Shown one piece after another: positions 19,788 through 30,723 of a stretch of 64,000 nucleotides of DNA. The translations under genes and the position numbers were made by a program. Positions within the stretch are counted from its first letter, which is position 1; every line of letters begins with the position of its first letter. The DNA is from Leptodactylus fallax (Eukaryota > Chordata > Amphibia > Anura > Leptodactylidae), in assembly GCA_947044405.1 (NCBI GenBank), contig CAMRHE010000021.1, positions 6,556,501 through 6,620,500 on the forward strand. Reading direction: 5' to 3'. A model generated the notes under the pieces. That model did no database searches. It worked only from the letters and a program-made list of their open reading frames with translations, and was not told where the DNA came from.

Positions 19788-20890
19788 TTGGGTGACGCGG
19801 GGGGGGGGGGTGAGGCAAGGTTTGGGGTGTGGTGGATGTTGAGTGTCGCAGGGGGGGGGCGGGTGAGGCAAGGTTTGGGGTGCGGTGGATGTTGGGTGTC
19901 GCTGGGGGGGCGGGTGAGGCAAGGTTTGGGGTGCGGTGGATGTTGGGTGTCGCAGGGGGGGCGGGTAAGGCAAGGTTTGGGGTGCGGTGGATGTTGGGTG
20001 TCGCAGGGGGGGCGAGTGAGGCAAGGTTTGGGGTGCGGTGGATGGTGGGTGTCGCTGGGGGGGGTGGGTGAGGCAAGGTTTGGGGTGCGGTGGATGATGG
20101 GTGTCGCAGGGGGGGCGGGTGAGGCAAGGTTTGGGGTGCGGTGGATGTTGGGTGTCGCAGGGGGGGCGAGTGAGGCAAGGTTTGGGGTGCGGTGGATGTT
20201 GGGTGTCGCTGGGGGGCGAGTGAGGCAAGGTTTGGGGTGCGGTGGATGTTGGGTGTCGCAGGGGGGGGGGGGTAAGGCAAGGTTTGGGGTGCGGTGGATG
20301 TTGGGTGTCGCAGAGGGGGCGAGTGAGGCAAGGTTTGGGGTGCGGTAGATGTTGGGTGTCGCAGGGGAGGCGGGTGAGGCAAGGTTTGGGGTGCGGTGGA
20401 TGTTGGGTGTCGCTGGGGGGGCGAGTGAGGCAAGGTTTGGGGTGCGGTGGATGTTGGGTGTCGCAGGGGGGGCGAGTGAGGCAAGGTTTGGGGTGCGGTG
20501 GATGTTGGGTGTCGCAGGGGGGGTGGGTGAGGCAAGGTTTGGGGAACGGTGGATGTTGAGTGTCGCAGGGGGGCGGGTGAGGCAAGTTTTGGGGTGCAGT
20601 GGATGTTGGGTGTCACAGGGGGGGCGGGTGAGGCAAGGTTTGGGGAACGGTGGATGTTGGGTGTCGCAGGGGGGGGCGAGTGAGGCAAGGTTTGGGGTGT
20701 GGTGGATGTTGGGTGTCGCTGGGGGGGCGAGTGAGGCAAGGTTTGGGGTGCGGTGGATGATGGGTGTCGCAGGGGGGGGGGGGGGTGAGGCAAGGTTTGG
20801 GGTGCGGTGGATGTTGGGTGTCGCAGGGGGGGACAGGTGAGACAAGGTTTGGGTTGCGGTGTATGTTGGATGTTGCAGGGGGAGGGGAGG
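19788..20890 (+). repeat. G-rich minisatellite, unit 51 bp, about 21 copies
   Basis: Units of about 51 bp contain GGCAAGGTTTGGGGTGCGGT, GGATGTTGGGTGTCGC and a run of six to twelve G. Starts of CAAGGTTTGG fall at 19869, 19920, 19971, 20022 and so on, mostly 51 apart. Because 51 is divisible by three, several frames stay open together (up to 394 codons on the minus strand). Those frames encode 17-residue repeats and are not genes. Length differences between units lie in the G runs. Confidence 0.95.
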
Positions 20891-22240
20891 GGCGTTGGCA
20901 GAAAAAGCCTCCCAGCAAAGAATATCCTCTGTGATATGGAGCAGGGATTATGTGCCCAGCACTGTAAGGGTAGCTCATGCCAGGCCCATATAACCTTAGT
21001 ACACTGCTGCTCAAACCATCACATTACAGTTATAGTTTTGTCAGCTAATCTCTGTAGCATGAAGGGTTAAAAGGCTATATGTTGAGACATTGTTTGAAAA
21101 ATCACAAAAACAAATGCAAAGTATTTTTATGTAAATAAAGCTTAGGCTCCATTCATGTCTCAGGTCATGTCCTGGTTTGTCATTGTGATAATCCTGAATG
21201 TATTCTGCTGTTTTTCCCTACCCAGTAAAATGCACCTGACAGACCCATTACAAATATGTTACAAATTTTAAAAAAAAACCTATGTCGGCTTTCTAGCGGT
21301 ATATAAAACCTCATATTCATGAGGACATGAAAGGTTCTCTTTAATAAGGCTAGCACTGCATTGCGATCTTGACTGCCTATTGCATGACCAAAGATCGCTG
21401 GGTCTCCATGCGACTCCTTCACTAATGTTAGTGAATGAAGTCACGTTGAGATCCTGAGGGTGCCACATCCGCAACTTCAAGCCAAGCATTGCTCAACCCT
21501 TTTGTGACTTGAAGTCACAGTCGCAAAAGCACTAGAGGTTGCAATGTGACTCCATTCACTAATATTAGTGAAGGAGTCACAGGGCAACCCAGTAATCATT
21601 GATCACGTGACAGGAAACACCCAAAATTGTCATGTAGCCCTAGCCTAACCATTGCGGTTTTGGAAATTGCACCATGTCAATTATACCTATGGAAACGCCG
21701 GTGGTTTCCATATAGGTATAAATAGAAAGAGAAAGTCCACAGAGGAAACCTCTGTGGACAGTCTGTGAAAAGTGCTGCGATGCGTTGCCTCCATGTTTTT
21801 TCCCGCAGCGCTTTTTTGCTGCAGCCCGCTACGTGGAGACTTAGCCTAAGGATAGATTGTCAATATCAGATTGGTGGAAGATCTGATCTACCATAATCTG
21901 GTCTAACTACTATGCAGAGAACCATGCTGTATGGTTCCTGCGTGGTTTGGGGTGCGGTGGATGTTGGGTGTCGCAGGGGGGAGTGGTTGGGGAGGGGGCG
22001 TTTTGGGTGTCTGTCTGCTGAGACCCCCCTTTTGCTTGAGAATTAGTTTTTTTCCCCTCCACTTGAAATTCAGCCTGACCACAGCCAGGCTGAATATAGG
22101 CTATCTGCGGCGCTCCTATTAAAGAGAATGGGAGCGTGGGTTTGTATATCCACCAAGCGGCTGCGGTCAGGCTGAACTCCCAGTGGTTGAAAAAAGACCC
22201 AATTCTCAGGCTCAGTGGGATTCTCAGCAGATGCCCAAAA
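20891..22240. other. Non-coding stretch with MITE fragments and orphan minisatellite unit
   Basis: No gene is seen. Near 21320 GAAAGGTTCTCTTTAAT is the reversed end of the TTAAAGAGGACCTTTCA repeat. At 21430-21560 the text on AGTGAATGAAGTCACGT and AATATTAGTGAAGGAGTCAC is repeated. At 21944-21985 stands a single unit of the 51-bp minisatellite. Confidence 0.5.
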
Positions 22241-22249
22241 CTTATAAAA

Positions 22250-22763
22250 ATATTTTTCCCATACGGTGAATGCCATAGCGGGGGAAAAATAAATCAAAAG
22301 TGCCGAACCGCTGTTTTTTCGCTGTTTTGCCTCTGATAAAAATTTTAATAAAAGGTGGTCAAAGCAATAGACATTCCCCAAAATGATATAACTAAAAAGT
22401 ACACCTGGTCCTGCAAAACAAGGGGCCCTATGCATCCCCGTACACTGAAATATAAACAAACAGTTACGGGTGTCAGAATATGGCGACTTTAAAAAAAAAT
22501 GTTTTAGATCTTTGTTATAGGATTAAAATGTAAATAAAACTATATAAGTTTGGTATCCTCGGAATTGTAGAGAAACACAGAATACAGGTGACATGTCATT
22601 TTGGCTGCAGAGTGAACACCGTAAAAACAAAGCCCATAAGAAAGTCGCAGAAATGCACTTTTTCTTCATTTCCTCCCAATTCTGAATTTTTTTTGCAGCT
22701 TCCCAGCACATTGTACAGAATAATAAATGGTACCATTATGAAGAACAATTTGTCCCACAAACA
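22250..22763. repeat. Dispersed frog repeat, relative of 16110-16432
   Basis: ATATGGCGACTTTAAAAA near 22477, TATAAGTTTGGTATCC near 22542, and CAGCACATTGTACAG with ATGGTACCATTATGAA near 22700-22740 parallel the order at 16110-16330. Non-coding. Confidence 0.5.
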
Positions 22764-22803
22764 TTAAAGGGGTTGTCCAGGCAAAAATGGACAACCCTTT
22801 TAA
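22764..22803. mobile_element. Minimal palindromic MITE (two ends only)
   Basis: TTAAAGGGGTTGTCC is followed at once by a short loop (AGGCAAAAAT) and the inverted GGACAACCCTTTTAA. This 40-base hairpin is bounded by TTAA at 22764-22767 and 22800-22803. It has the same ends as the MITEs at 6060-6909 but no body. Confidence 0.85.
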
Positions 22804-23527
22804 AGTTTAAATAAGCTGGGGGCAGTGAAAAAGTGCAATTCAGAAAACTCATTTTTATTAGGCCTATTCATCTTGGTCTTATCAGCAGGTATTCTTCTTC
22901 ATTTACTGCTGTGCAAACGGCCCATAATAGGGATTCGTAAGTAAAAAGAAGTGGTCCTCTTACAGGATCCTCATCTTTTGGCACGAGGGAGGGTCTTTTT
23001 CTCTGGACGACCTGTCCTTTTCAGAATTATACAAACAACTCATTGACGTCAGCTTTCCCCATAGATTACAGCTAATCACTGGGTTTCATGTCGGGGGACT
23101 CTTTGTAATAAGCATTGCAATAGTTTTTATTTGTGTATTCTGTTGTCTCTTTTGTAGTTAAAGAGTTTGGTCAAAGACCTTGATGTTTCACCTGGCAAGA
23201 AGATGTGTTAAGTTATTTTCATTGTTAATACCGTGTTGTTGGTCTCTGATACTGAAGTAATACAGTAAGAAGATTTCTTTAAAACTGTTTTATCACTTTG
23301 TGTATTTTGTATGTTTATTGTGTGACAATAGCAGCGTGTGAAGCTAGTAGCATGGAAGCTCAATTTTTTTTATTTTTTTTTTTTTGGGGGGGGGCGCCTT
23401 TTTATAGTCAGCCTCAGGCAGCAAAGAGGCTAGGTTCACCACTGCACATAGGGAGGACTCAAGGGGGGGGGGCTAAACAGTTTGTGTCTGGAAAGGACAA
23501 TACAGGTCAGACAATCATGGGTAGTAT
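22804..23527. other. Stretch with no recognised gene
   Basis: AT-rich; no coding or complete repeat recognised, apart from the possible hAT-like right end GGTTCACCACTG at 23433-23444 and a G run near 23385. Confidence 0.4.
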
Positions 23528-24300
23528 TATATGCTCTATAGTGGCCCCCACTCAGTATTATATGCTCTACAGTGGCCCCCACTCAGTAGTATATGCTCCT
23601 CACAGTGGCCCTCACACAGTCACACAGTATTATAAGCTTCCAATAGCCCCCCTCCGCTTCTCCTCAGACCCCAGAGTATAATAATCGGAGGCCCAGGGAA
23701 GGTGATTAAAAATAACAAACACTCATACTCACCTTGCCTTACCTTTCCTTGGCATCCTGCCGTCTTCAGCATCTTCAGGCCCTCTTCCGACGGTGATGCT
23801 GAGGCCTGTGATTGGGCCTCAGCAGTCACGTGGGGGCACACTGACGTCATTACGCGGCCGCGCCCCATGTGATCGCTGGAGCCTAATCACAGGCCTCAGT
23901 CACATGATGGAAGAGCGCCGGAGAGAACGCTGTGCCCAGGAGAGGTGAGAGTATGTATTTATTGTTTTCAGTCACCTCCCCTGGGTGCCCTGCCCTGCCG
24001 TCTATTGGAAAGGGGCCTGCAATATGCCATGGCCCCTTTCCAATAACACTATGTATAGCGGTCTGGGAACCAGGCTTTCCCCGACCGCGATCATAGTGGA
24101 ACGTGGCCCGGCCATCTCCAGCTGGCCACGAGCACCATACCCTGCCTGGCCCGGTCACGGTCGCATCCCCTGCGACCGCGCTCTTTACGCCACTGGTTTG
24201 TGGGGTTCGCGGTAGCGAATGCCACAGGGCTCCGGGACCCGTAATGTTCCGGAGCCCTGTGGCAGCCACTACCGCTACTACCCCGGTATTTACGCCCCTG
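23528..24300 (-). mobile_element. hAT-like composite fragment with short minisatellite
   Basis: On the minus strand the family order is seen. The minisatellite (about three units, CAGTGGCCCCCACTCAGTAT) is at 23528-23640. Then come ATAATAATCGGAGGCCCAGG and AACAAACACTCATACTCACC near 23680-23733, and the palindrome with CACGTGGGG and TGACGTCATT at 23805-23905. The rest to 24300 has GC-rich text without coding. The ends are not defined, and the right side abuts a Tc1 fragment. Confidence 0.6.
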
Positions 24301-24759
24301 CTCAGCATCCCATCTTAACAGAAAAAAATAGAAATGTAGATATTTTTGCAAATTTATTAAAAAAGAAAAACTGAAATATCACATGGTCATAAGTATTCAG
24401 ACCCTTTGCTGTGACACTCATATTTAACTCACATGCTGTCCATTTCCTTCTGATCCTCCTTGAGATGGTTCTACTCCTTCATTGGAGTCCAGCTGTGTTT
24501 AATTAAACTGATTGGACTTGATTAGGAAAGGCACACACCTGTCTATATAAGACCTCACAGCTCACACTGCATGTCAGAGCAAATGAGAATAAATAAATTT
24601 GCAAAATTATCTAAATTTCTGTTTTTTTTTCTGTCAAAATGGGGTGCTGAGTGTACATTAACGAGAAATAAAATGAACTTTTTTGCTTTTAGCAAATGGC
24701 TGCAATGAAACAAAGAGTGAAAAATTTAAAGGGGTCTGAATACTTTCCGTAGCCATTGT
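24301..24759 (+). mobile_element. Internally deleted Tc1 element, left end truncated
   Basis: It matches both ends of the Tc1 element at 50691-53089. The left inverted repeat runs from CTCAGCATCCCATCTTAACA, and the 5' non-coding region reaches GAGCAAATGAGAAT. The sequence then jumps into the right inverted repeat, ending ACTTTCCGTAGCCATTG. The whole transposase gene is missing. The outermost part of the left end is gone too. Confidence 0.85.
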
Positions 24760-25130
24760 ATATTACAGGCCGCTGATAGAATATTTTTTGTAACATAATC
24801 CCTTTAAAGAATGGGAGTCAACAGAAAGAAATGTAGTCCATAGACTACTACAGTCTACAGGTAGGGATGTAGAACACTGTCCCCTATATCAAGGAGTAGC
24901 AGAGGAGACAGAGCCACATATGTAGTGTACATTGTTGCTATCCTGCCTTATCTAGACTCCTATCAGTACAACAGAGCTATCAATAAATTCTTTCTTCTTA
25001 GTATAATGAGATGACTCAGTTTAATAAATTTTGACCTTAAAGCTTTAAAGTGAGCTGCAAAAAAAAAAACCATAATATTGCAACTGCTTTTGTGCGCACT
25101 ATCTATTTCTGATCATAAATACAATCCCTA
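24760..25130. other. Stretch with no recognised feature
   Basis: AT-rich, non-coding by eye. Confidence 0.4.
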
Positions 25131-25432
25131 TAAGGCTGTGTTCACATGGCGGAAAATTTTCCGCCCCCGGAGTTTTCACCGCGGTCAGCCGCGACGAGAT
25201 TCCAATGCCGTGCATCAACAGTCCGTTGCGGCTAACCGCTCCTGATTAAGCCCGAATCCACGCGAGATAGGTCATGTTGCTTTTTTTTTCCGCTAGCGGA
25301 AAAAAGCTGCTAGAGGAAAAAAAACGCCACTGACTCCCATTGAAATGAATGGGAGGAGTTTTTTCAGGCGGATTTTGAGTCGGATTCCGTGTCAAAATCC
25401 GCCGCCAAAAACTCCGTGTGAACACAGCCTAA
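25131..25432. mobile_element. MITE with GGCTGTGTTCACA inverted ends
   Basis: TAAGGCTGTGTTCACATGG at 25131 is inverted as CCGTGTGAACACAGCCTAA at 25414-25432. The next inner parts, GCGGAAAATTTTCCGCC and GGCGGATTTTGAGTCGG, also mirror each other loosely. About 302 bp, non-coding. A piece of the same family lies near 54181. Confidence 0.8.
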
Positions 25433-26185
25433 TGCTGGCTGACATTTTGTCACATTATTTGTATTACTTGCCACTTAAAACCAAATGTCAGCCTACTATC
25501 TGGTCCCCTACCCTGACCGTTTATGATACTTGGCCTAATATTTTTACTATATGTGTATGTATTGAGAGAAAGGGGTTACTTATTTTGCAGCTGTAGCCTC
25601 CAGTCTCAGTGTATATTTCTTTATGTCACTGCTAAATACTACATGTTTTACTAGAGATTTTCAATCAAAAACTCATCAATGTACCTTGCACAAAATGATA
25701 CCTGGGATCTAGATATTCTAGAAGATGAAGGAGGTTCATAAAAGACATTTAATTGTAAAATGCCAGAAAGGCGGATCTAGTGACACACATTCAGCTGCCA
25801 AACCTCTCAGGAAACTAAGGTGTAGATGCAGCACTAGAGGAACACAGGCAAAGACAATAGGAAGAGGAATCACATACACGACAGTAGCTTATCAGATCCA
25901 GGTCTTACACTGACTGCAGGTAAGACTCACTTGATATTATATTACTCGTGTCTCAGTTAGATTGATGCCATCTTTGATGTGGCCAGTAGATGCAGTTTCT
26001 GACCTCTCTAAACTCATTTAGTTGCCTGGACCTTGAAGTTAACCTAAAACTGCAAGAGCAGGACCAACAGTGCTTTGTAAAGATAACTCAGTAACATACC
26101 TGAATGCAATCATTTCAATTTCTCTTGTCAATATCGATTATTTGCTGCACAAGAAATTGGAATCACTTTCCAATTTGAATTCAAT
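25433..26185. other. Stretch with no recognised gene
   Basis: No family resemblance in the short open frames; no repeat ends recognised. Confidence 0.4.
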
Positions 26186-26580
26186 TAACTTACATAGATA
26201 CATAGTTAGTACGGTTGAAAAAAGACATATGTTGACCAAGTTCAACCAGGGGATGGGAAACATCATGACAGTCTATACATTTCCACAATGCATCAGTGCT
26301 GTTTTGCTATAAAAAGGTATCTAATCCGTTTTTGAAGCTGTCGGCTGTTTCTGCTGTGACCAGCTACTGCAGTAGGCTATTCCACAGATTCTTACTGTGA
26401 AGAAGCCTTGTCGCATCGTGAGATTAAACCTTATTTTCTCCAGCTGGAGAAAGTGCCCCCTTGTCTTTTGAGCGGATTTTACATTTCTTGTATGGGTCAT
26501 TTATATATTTATATAGGTTTATCATATCTGCTTTTAAAAGCCTCTTCTCCAGACTAAACAAATTAAACTCCTTTAGGTTA
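26186..26580 (-). repeat. Dispersed retroelement-like frog repeat
   Basis: ACATAGATACATAGTTAGTA near 26194 and, further on, TCTTACTGTGAAGAAGCCTT near 26390 and TTTATATAGGTTTATCATA near 26507 are text I know from a very abundant frog repeat. On the minus strand a 3' part reads GAGTTTAATTTGTTTAGTCT and GGAGAAGAGGC. I cannot name the clade. The right side is cut by another repeat at about 26580. Confidence 0.45.
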
Positions 26581-27760
26581 AGACCCCTCGTAGCGAGCCA
26601 CAGCAAAAAAAAAGCGCTGCGGGAAAAACCGCGGCGGCAACGCATCGTGGTTTTTCCTGCAGTGCTTTTCACAGAAAGTCCAGCATAGCTACCGGGTCTC
26701 CGCTGTAATGCACAGTGGAGACCCAGAGCTAATGCTGTTTGATTGCAAGTCCCATAGACTGAAATACAACTGTATTGCAGTCTATCGGAGATTCGCTACA
26801 TTACTATTGAGGCTGGTCAATATTCCTATGACAAGTCTGGAAGCCTTCAGAATGCTCCTGGCTGTCATAGGAACAGGTCAGCTTCAACTCTGATCGCGGG
26901 CATTGCTAAGTGTGACCCCACACCCAGGTTCAAGCCCACCAGGGGGGCTAATAAAATAGTAAAAAGAAAATATAAAAAAAACTATAAAAAACTAAAAGTT
27001 CAAATCACCCCCTTTCCCTAGAATACATATAACACTACAAAAAATACTATGAAACACATACACATTAGGTGTCCAAAAACGCCCGGTTGACAAACTTATA
27101 AAAATATTTTGTAATACTTTGGGGGAGTCACTCAGCAATGCCCGCGATCAAAGTGGACTCTGGTCACGGGAATTAGCTCCGGGTCTCCGCTGTACATTAC
27201 ATCAAAGACGCAGTATGGTAGGTAGCAGCCGCCATCTTTAAGGACCCGGCATCCGCCATAATCCCATGCAGATATCAGGATGAGGTTAAACTAGCTAGTG
27301 CTTATTTTTGGAGTAGGGCTTATATTTCAAGCCTAGCTGGGGCTTATTTTCAGAGAAACATGGTATATCTGCCTGGCCCTTCCCCTTGGCCCTCCCCTTG
27401 GTAATGAGGAACAAAGCCTTGTGGAGCTGACTTATTATTGCAGACCAGAATTTTGGTTTAATTTTTCCTGTTTTAGGCTAAGGCCCCATGTTGCGAAATG
27501 CAGCTAAAAACACAGTGGATAAAACGCAGCGGAAATGTATTGCATTTTTTTCTGAAGTGTTTTTCGTTGTGTTTTTGCTGCATTTTTCAGCTTTTTTGAA
27601 AATGTAGCTTTTCCACTGTGTTTTTTTTTTCACAATGTATGGATGGGATTATCCAGAATATCATTCACTTTGATGTAAAACGCAGCGTTTTCTTCAGCTG
27701 CGTTTCCGCAGAAGGAAAAAAGCTGAGTTTCCGCAATGTGGGGCTTTAGCCTTAAACCTT
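26581..27760. repeat. Dispersed non-coding repeats
   Basis: 26600-26700 and 27478-27755 belong to a family with GGCTAAGGCCCCATGTTGCG and AACGCAGC strings; the latter copy ends with the inverted CAATGTGGGGCTTTAGCC. 26940-27160 has TCAAATCACCCCCTTTCCCT and CATACACATTAGGTGTCC, a further common frog repeat. No gene is present. Confidence 0.5.
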
Positions 27761-29340
27761 TTTTGTTTGTACCTAATTTATAATGCAGTCTGTTCTATTT
27801 TTCTATTGATTTTCATATAATGTGCTTTTTCTCACAACTGACTTGTTATGTAGATATGGTTTAAGTGTATGCCTAGTTTACTATATGTGACTTTTTAAAA
27901 AGTTGCTAAATTTTTGTGTAAGCACACTGCGCTTCTAACTTAAAAATGCAGCAGGAATCTTTAATGAACTCTGCAGAAAAAAAGCAGCGTTTTACAGCAA
28001 GTCCCATTCCCACTTTGCTGAAAAATACACGCAGCAGACATGCAGCGATTTCCAAAACCGTCGCGGAAACACCAGCGGTTTCCCATTAGGTATAATGGAA
28101 GCAGAAAGTTTCTTCTGCGGACTTTCTGTGAAAATCAATGTGGGAAAACCTACAATGGGTTGCTGCCGCGGTTTTTCCTGCAGCCCTTTATTGCTAAGGC
28201 TGAGGCCTCATGTTGCAGAAATGCAGCTTTTTTGTTGTAGATTTTGCTGCAAGTTTTTTGAGCCAAAGTGAAGAATGGCTACAAAAAAAATGGGAAATAT
28301 ATAGGAAGTTCTTATACGTCTCCCTTCTGCTAAATCCACTAAAACTGTCTGAGAAGGGGAAAATCCTTGCAACAATAAAATAATTCTCCATCTGGTCCAG
28401 CATAGCAGTTCTGTATATCCTTGACAGTGGATTGGGTGCAACAGTCATGTGTTGTTGACATGATATCACTACTGCAGCTGATCAACAAGCCCTGCTAGGG
28501 ATCAATGATCCCCTCCTTAAAGAGGCCCTTTCTCGACCTCCACCAACTACAGCTATTTGCATCCTTTAATAGATGTAAATCCACTTATTCTAGCACAGTT
28601 AGAATTTTTTTTTTGTCTAGCCCCTCCCGTTCCTGAGCAGACAGTCCTGGAGAGACCCCCTGACAGTAGAGAGCCTAATTTTCATATTCAGTGCTGAGAC
28701 TAACAACGATTGCTCAGAAGCAGTAGGGGCTACAGAAAAAATCCACCTGTGCTGGAATCTGTGAAGCACTGCCTATTGAAGGATGCAAGAGTTGGAGTTG
28801 TTGGAGGTGGAGTAAAGTCCTCTTTAAATCACATAAATGACATATTTCAAGCACTCGGAACTTCTACAGAAAAAACTCAGTGCATATTGGCAGGCATTAA
28901 AATGACTAAATATCTGACGCTAGTACAGTGTATAAAGAATGAAGTATACTACGGATCTATAAAACAAGGTGTGCCTAGTAAACAGGAGTGACAAGTGTGT
29001 GTCCACAAGATGGACAGGTGAAAACTACAGATTACCAGATAACAAGCACAGATGGTTCAAAGTGTAACAGGGTGTTTGTACAAGGAGATATAACATTTTC
29101 TGCAAAGAAAAAAAATTCCTGCACAGTCCATATATGAGATGTCTCTATGAGGTATCCACCCTATATGCAGTTACCTTTCTCTCTGTCCTATAAATCTGGG
29201 TGTCTTTACTGCAATTCTGGCACATAGTTGCTGCATTCCTCCTGTAACTGCGGCTAAAAAACATAAGTAAATAAACAATGCCAATGCCATGTCACAGGCT
29301 CTAGCCATGCCTGTCTGCTTAAAAATTACCATAAAAAAGA
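27761..29340. repeat. Repeat fragments and unassigned sequence
   Basis: 27960-28200 and 28196-28300 carry strings of the CATGTTGCAGAAATGCAGC family. Near 28516 CCTTAAAGAGGCCCTTTCTC is an end of the TTAAAGAGG(A)CC repeat. The open frame at 28710-28991 shows no domain that I recognise. The remainder is unassigned. Confidence 0.4.
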
Positions 29341-29640
29341 GGGAAAACTATTTTAAAGAGGATCTTTCACCACCTCCAACAAGTCCAGTTCTTTACATCA
29401 TTTAATAGTCTTTGTTACGCTGATTCTGGCACAGTTGGAGTTTATTCTCTAGCCCCCACTGTTCCTGAGCAATCAATGCTGTTAGTTTTGGTGGCTGACA
29501 TGCCAGTGGTTTCCATATAGGTATAACCGAAACAGAAACTTTCTGTGAAAAGCACTACGGGAAAAACCACAATGTATTGCCAGTTTTTCCTGAAGCACTT
29601 TTTTCTGCGGGATGCTAAGTGGGGCCTTAGCCTTAAACAT
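29341..29640. repeat. Fragments of TTAAAGAGGATCTTTCACC and CATGTTGCG-type repeats
   Basis: TTTTAAAGAGGATCTTTCACC at about 29351 matches the ends near 16434 and 28516. From about 29500, GTGGTTTCCATATAGGTATA and GGGGCCTTAGCCTTAAAC belong to the family at 27478-27755. Non-coding. Confidence 0.5.
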
Positions 29641-29860
29641 TTTTTTAGTAGCACTTTGTGCTATTAAAAAAACATGAAAAATATGAAAAACCAGACCCAT
29701 TTCTACTCCTTTTTTTTACATTTTCTCAGATATTAAAATAAAGAAAAAACATGGAAAATTAAAAACAAGATAAAAATAAAGCCCTATTTATCACCAAAAA
29801 ATGATTTGAATAACCCAAAGGAAAAAAATATTATAACCCTCAAAATCACATGCACGAATG
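29641..29860 (-). repeat. Antisense copy of a piggyBac-like repeat
   Basis: Read on the minus strand it gives TTGAGGGTTATAATATTTTT, GGGCTTTATTTTTATCTTG and AAGTGCTACTAAAAA. These are in the same order as GAGGGCTGTAACATTTTTAT, GGGCTTTATTTTTATGTTG and AAGTGCTACTAAAAAC at 50975-51200. It is a fragment. Confidence 0.65.
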
Positions 29861-30723
29861 AACCAGAAAATGTGGTTGGTCCTGAACCAGGGAAATTGGT
29901 TAAACACCAGACTCCTCCAACCTGGAACAGTACAGATTTTTGTTCACTTTTCTGGTTCTACCATTGTAGAACAGAGGGGCAATATGAGGCCCTGCGGACT
30001 CTCCCTCCCTTGGTTGATAAAATTACAGGGCTAATTGATAAAGGCAGCACTGGGGTGATTCACATTTATTCATCACAGGTATAGGGCCAACTACAGCTAG
30101 GACTTATTCCATCTACAGCAGAATTAAAGTTGCTTTGAAATAAAAAGGTCATGGACCAGTAGACTATATGATACACAACTTAGCACTCTAAAGGGGAGAT
30201 TTATGAAGGGTGGCGTTTCAACACCAGATGTCATATCTTCCGTGCTGGAAGAGGGTGTGATCAGGCACACCCTCTGCCGGACTCATGGTTGACATAGATT
30301 TTAGGTATCATTTATGCCATTTTCATGTAGTAAATGATAATAAAACTGACTGGGCCGTTGGCCCTTCCCATGTCATGCTCCTAGCATGACCCTTTCAGGA
30401 AAAAGGCATAGGTGGCGTAAAAGATGAAAAAAAAAATGACATTTTTTGTACAAAATCGCAGTTTAGCTTTTACTGTTCGAGGATTTTTTCTGGATCAACA
30501 CTGCAGGATAATATGCTGAACAGGATGAATTACTATTATTGCCTAATAATCCAGAATACATCTGATCTGTAATCCATAAATTAAATTAATGAAGAAATCA
30601 TAGGAATCTGTAATCATATGGATTGTGATTGTTGCTAATTAATTGTCCTTTGTCATATCTAGTTTCATCTGCTCCAGGGCAATAGATACACTAAAGGGAC
30701 AAAAAACTAAACACACACTTTTA
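29861..30723. other. Stretch with no recognised gene
   Basis: I recognise nothing coding. The short open frame at 29806-30084 has no known motif. Confidence 0.4.

Noticed and set aside
19661..20845. A 394-codon minus-strand frame and other long frames over 19734-20840
   Set aside because: They are produced by the 51-bp minisatellite, whose period is a multiple of three. They encode 17-residue repeats and several frames on both strands are open at once.
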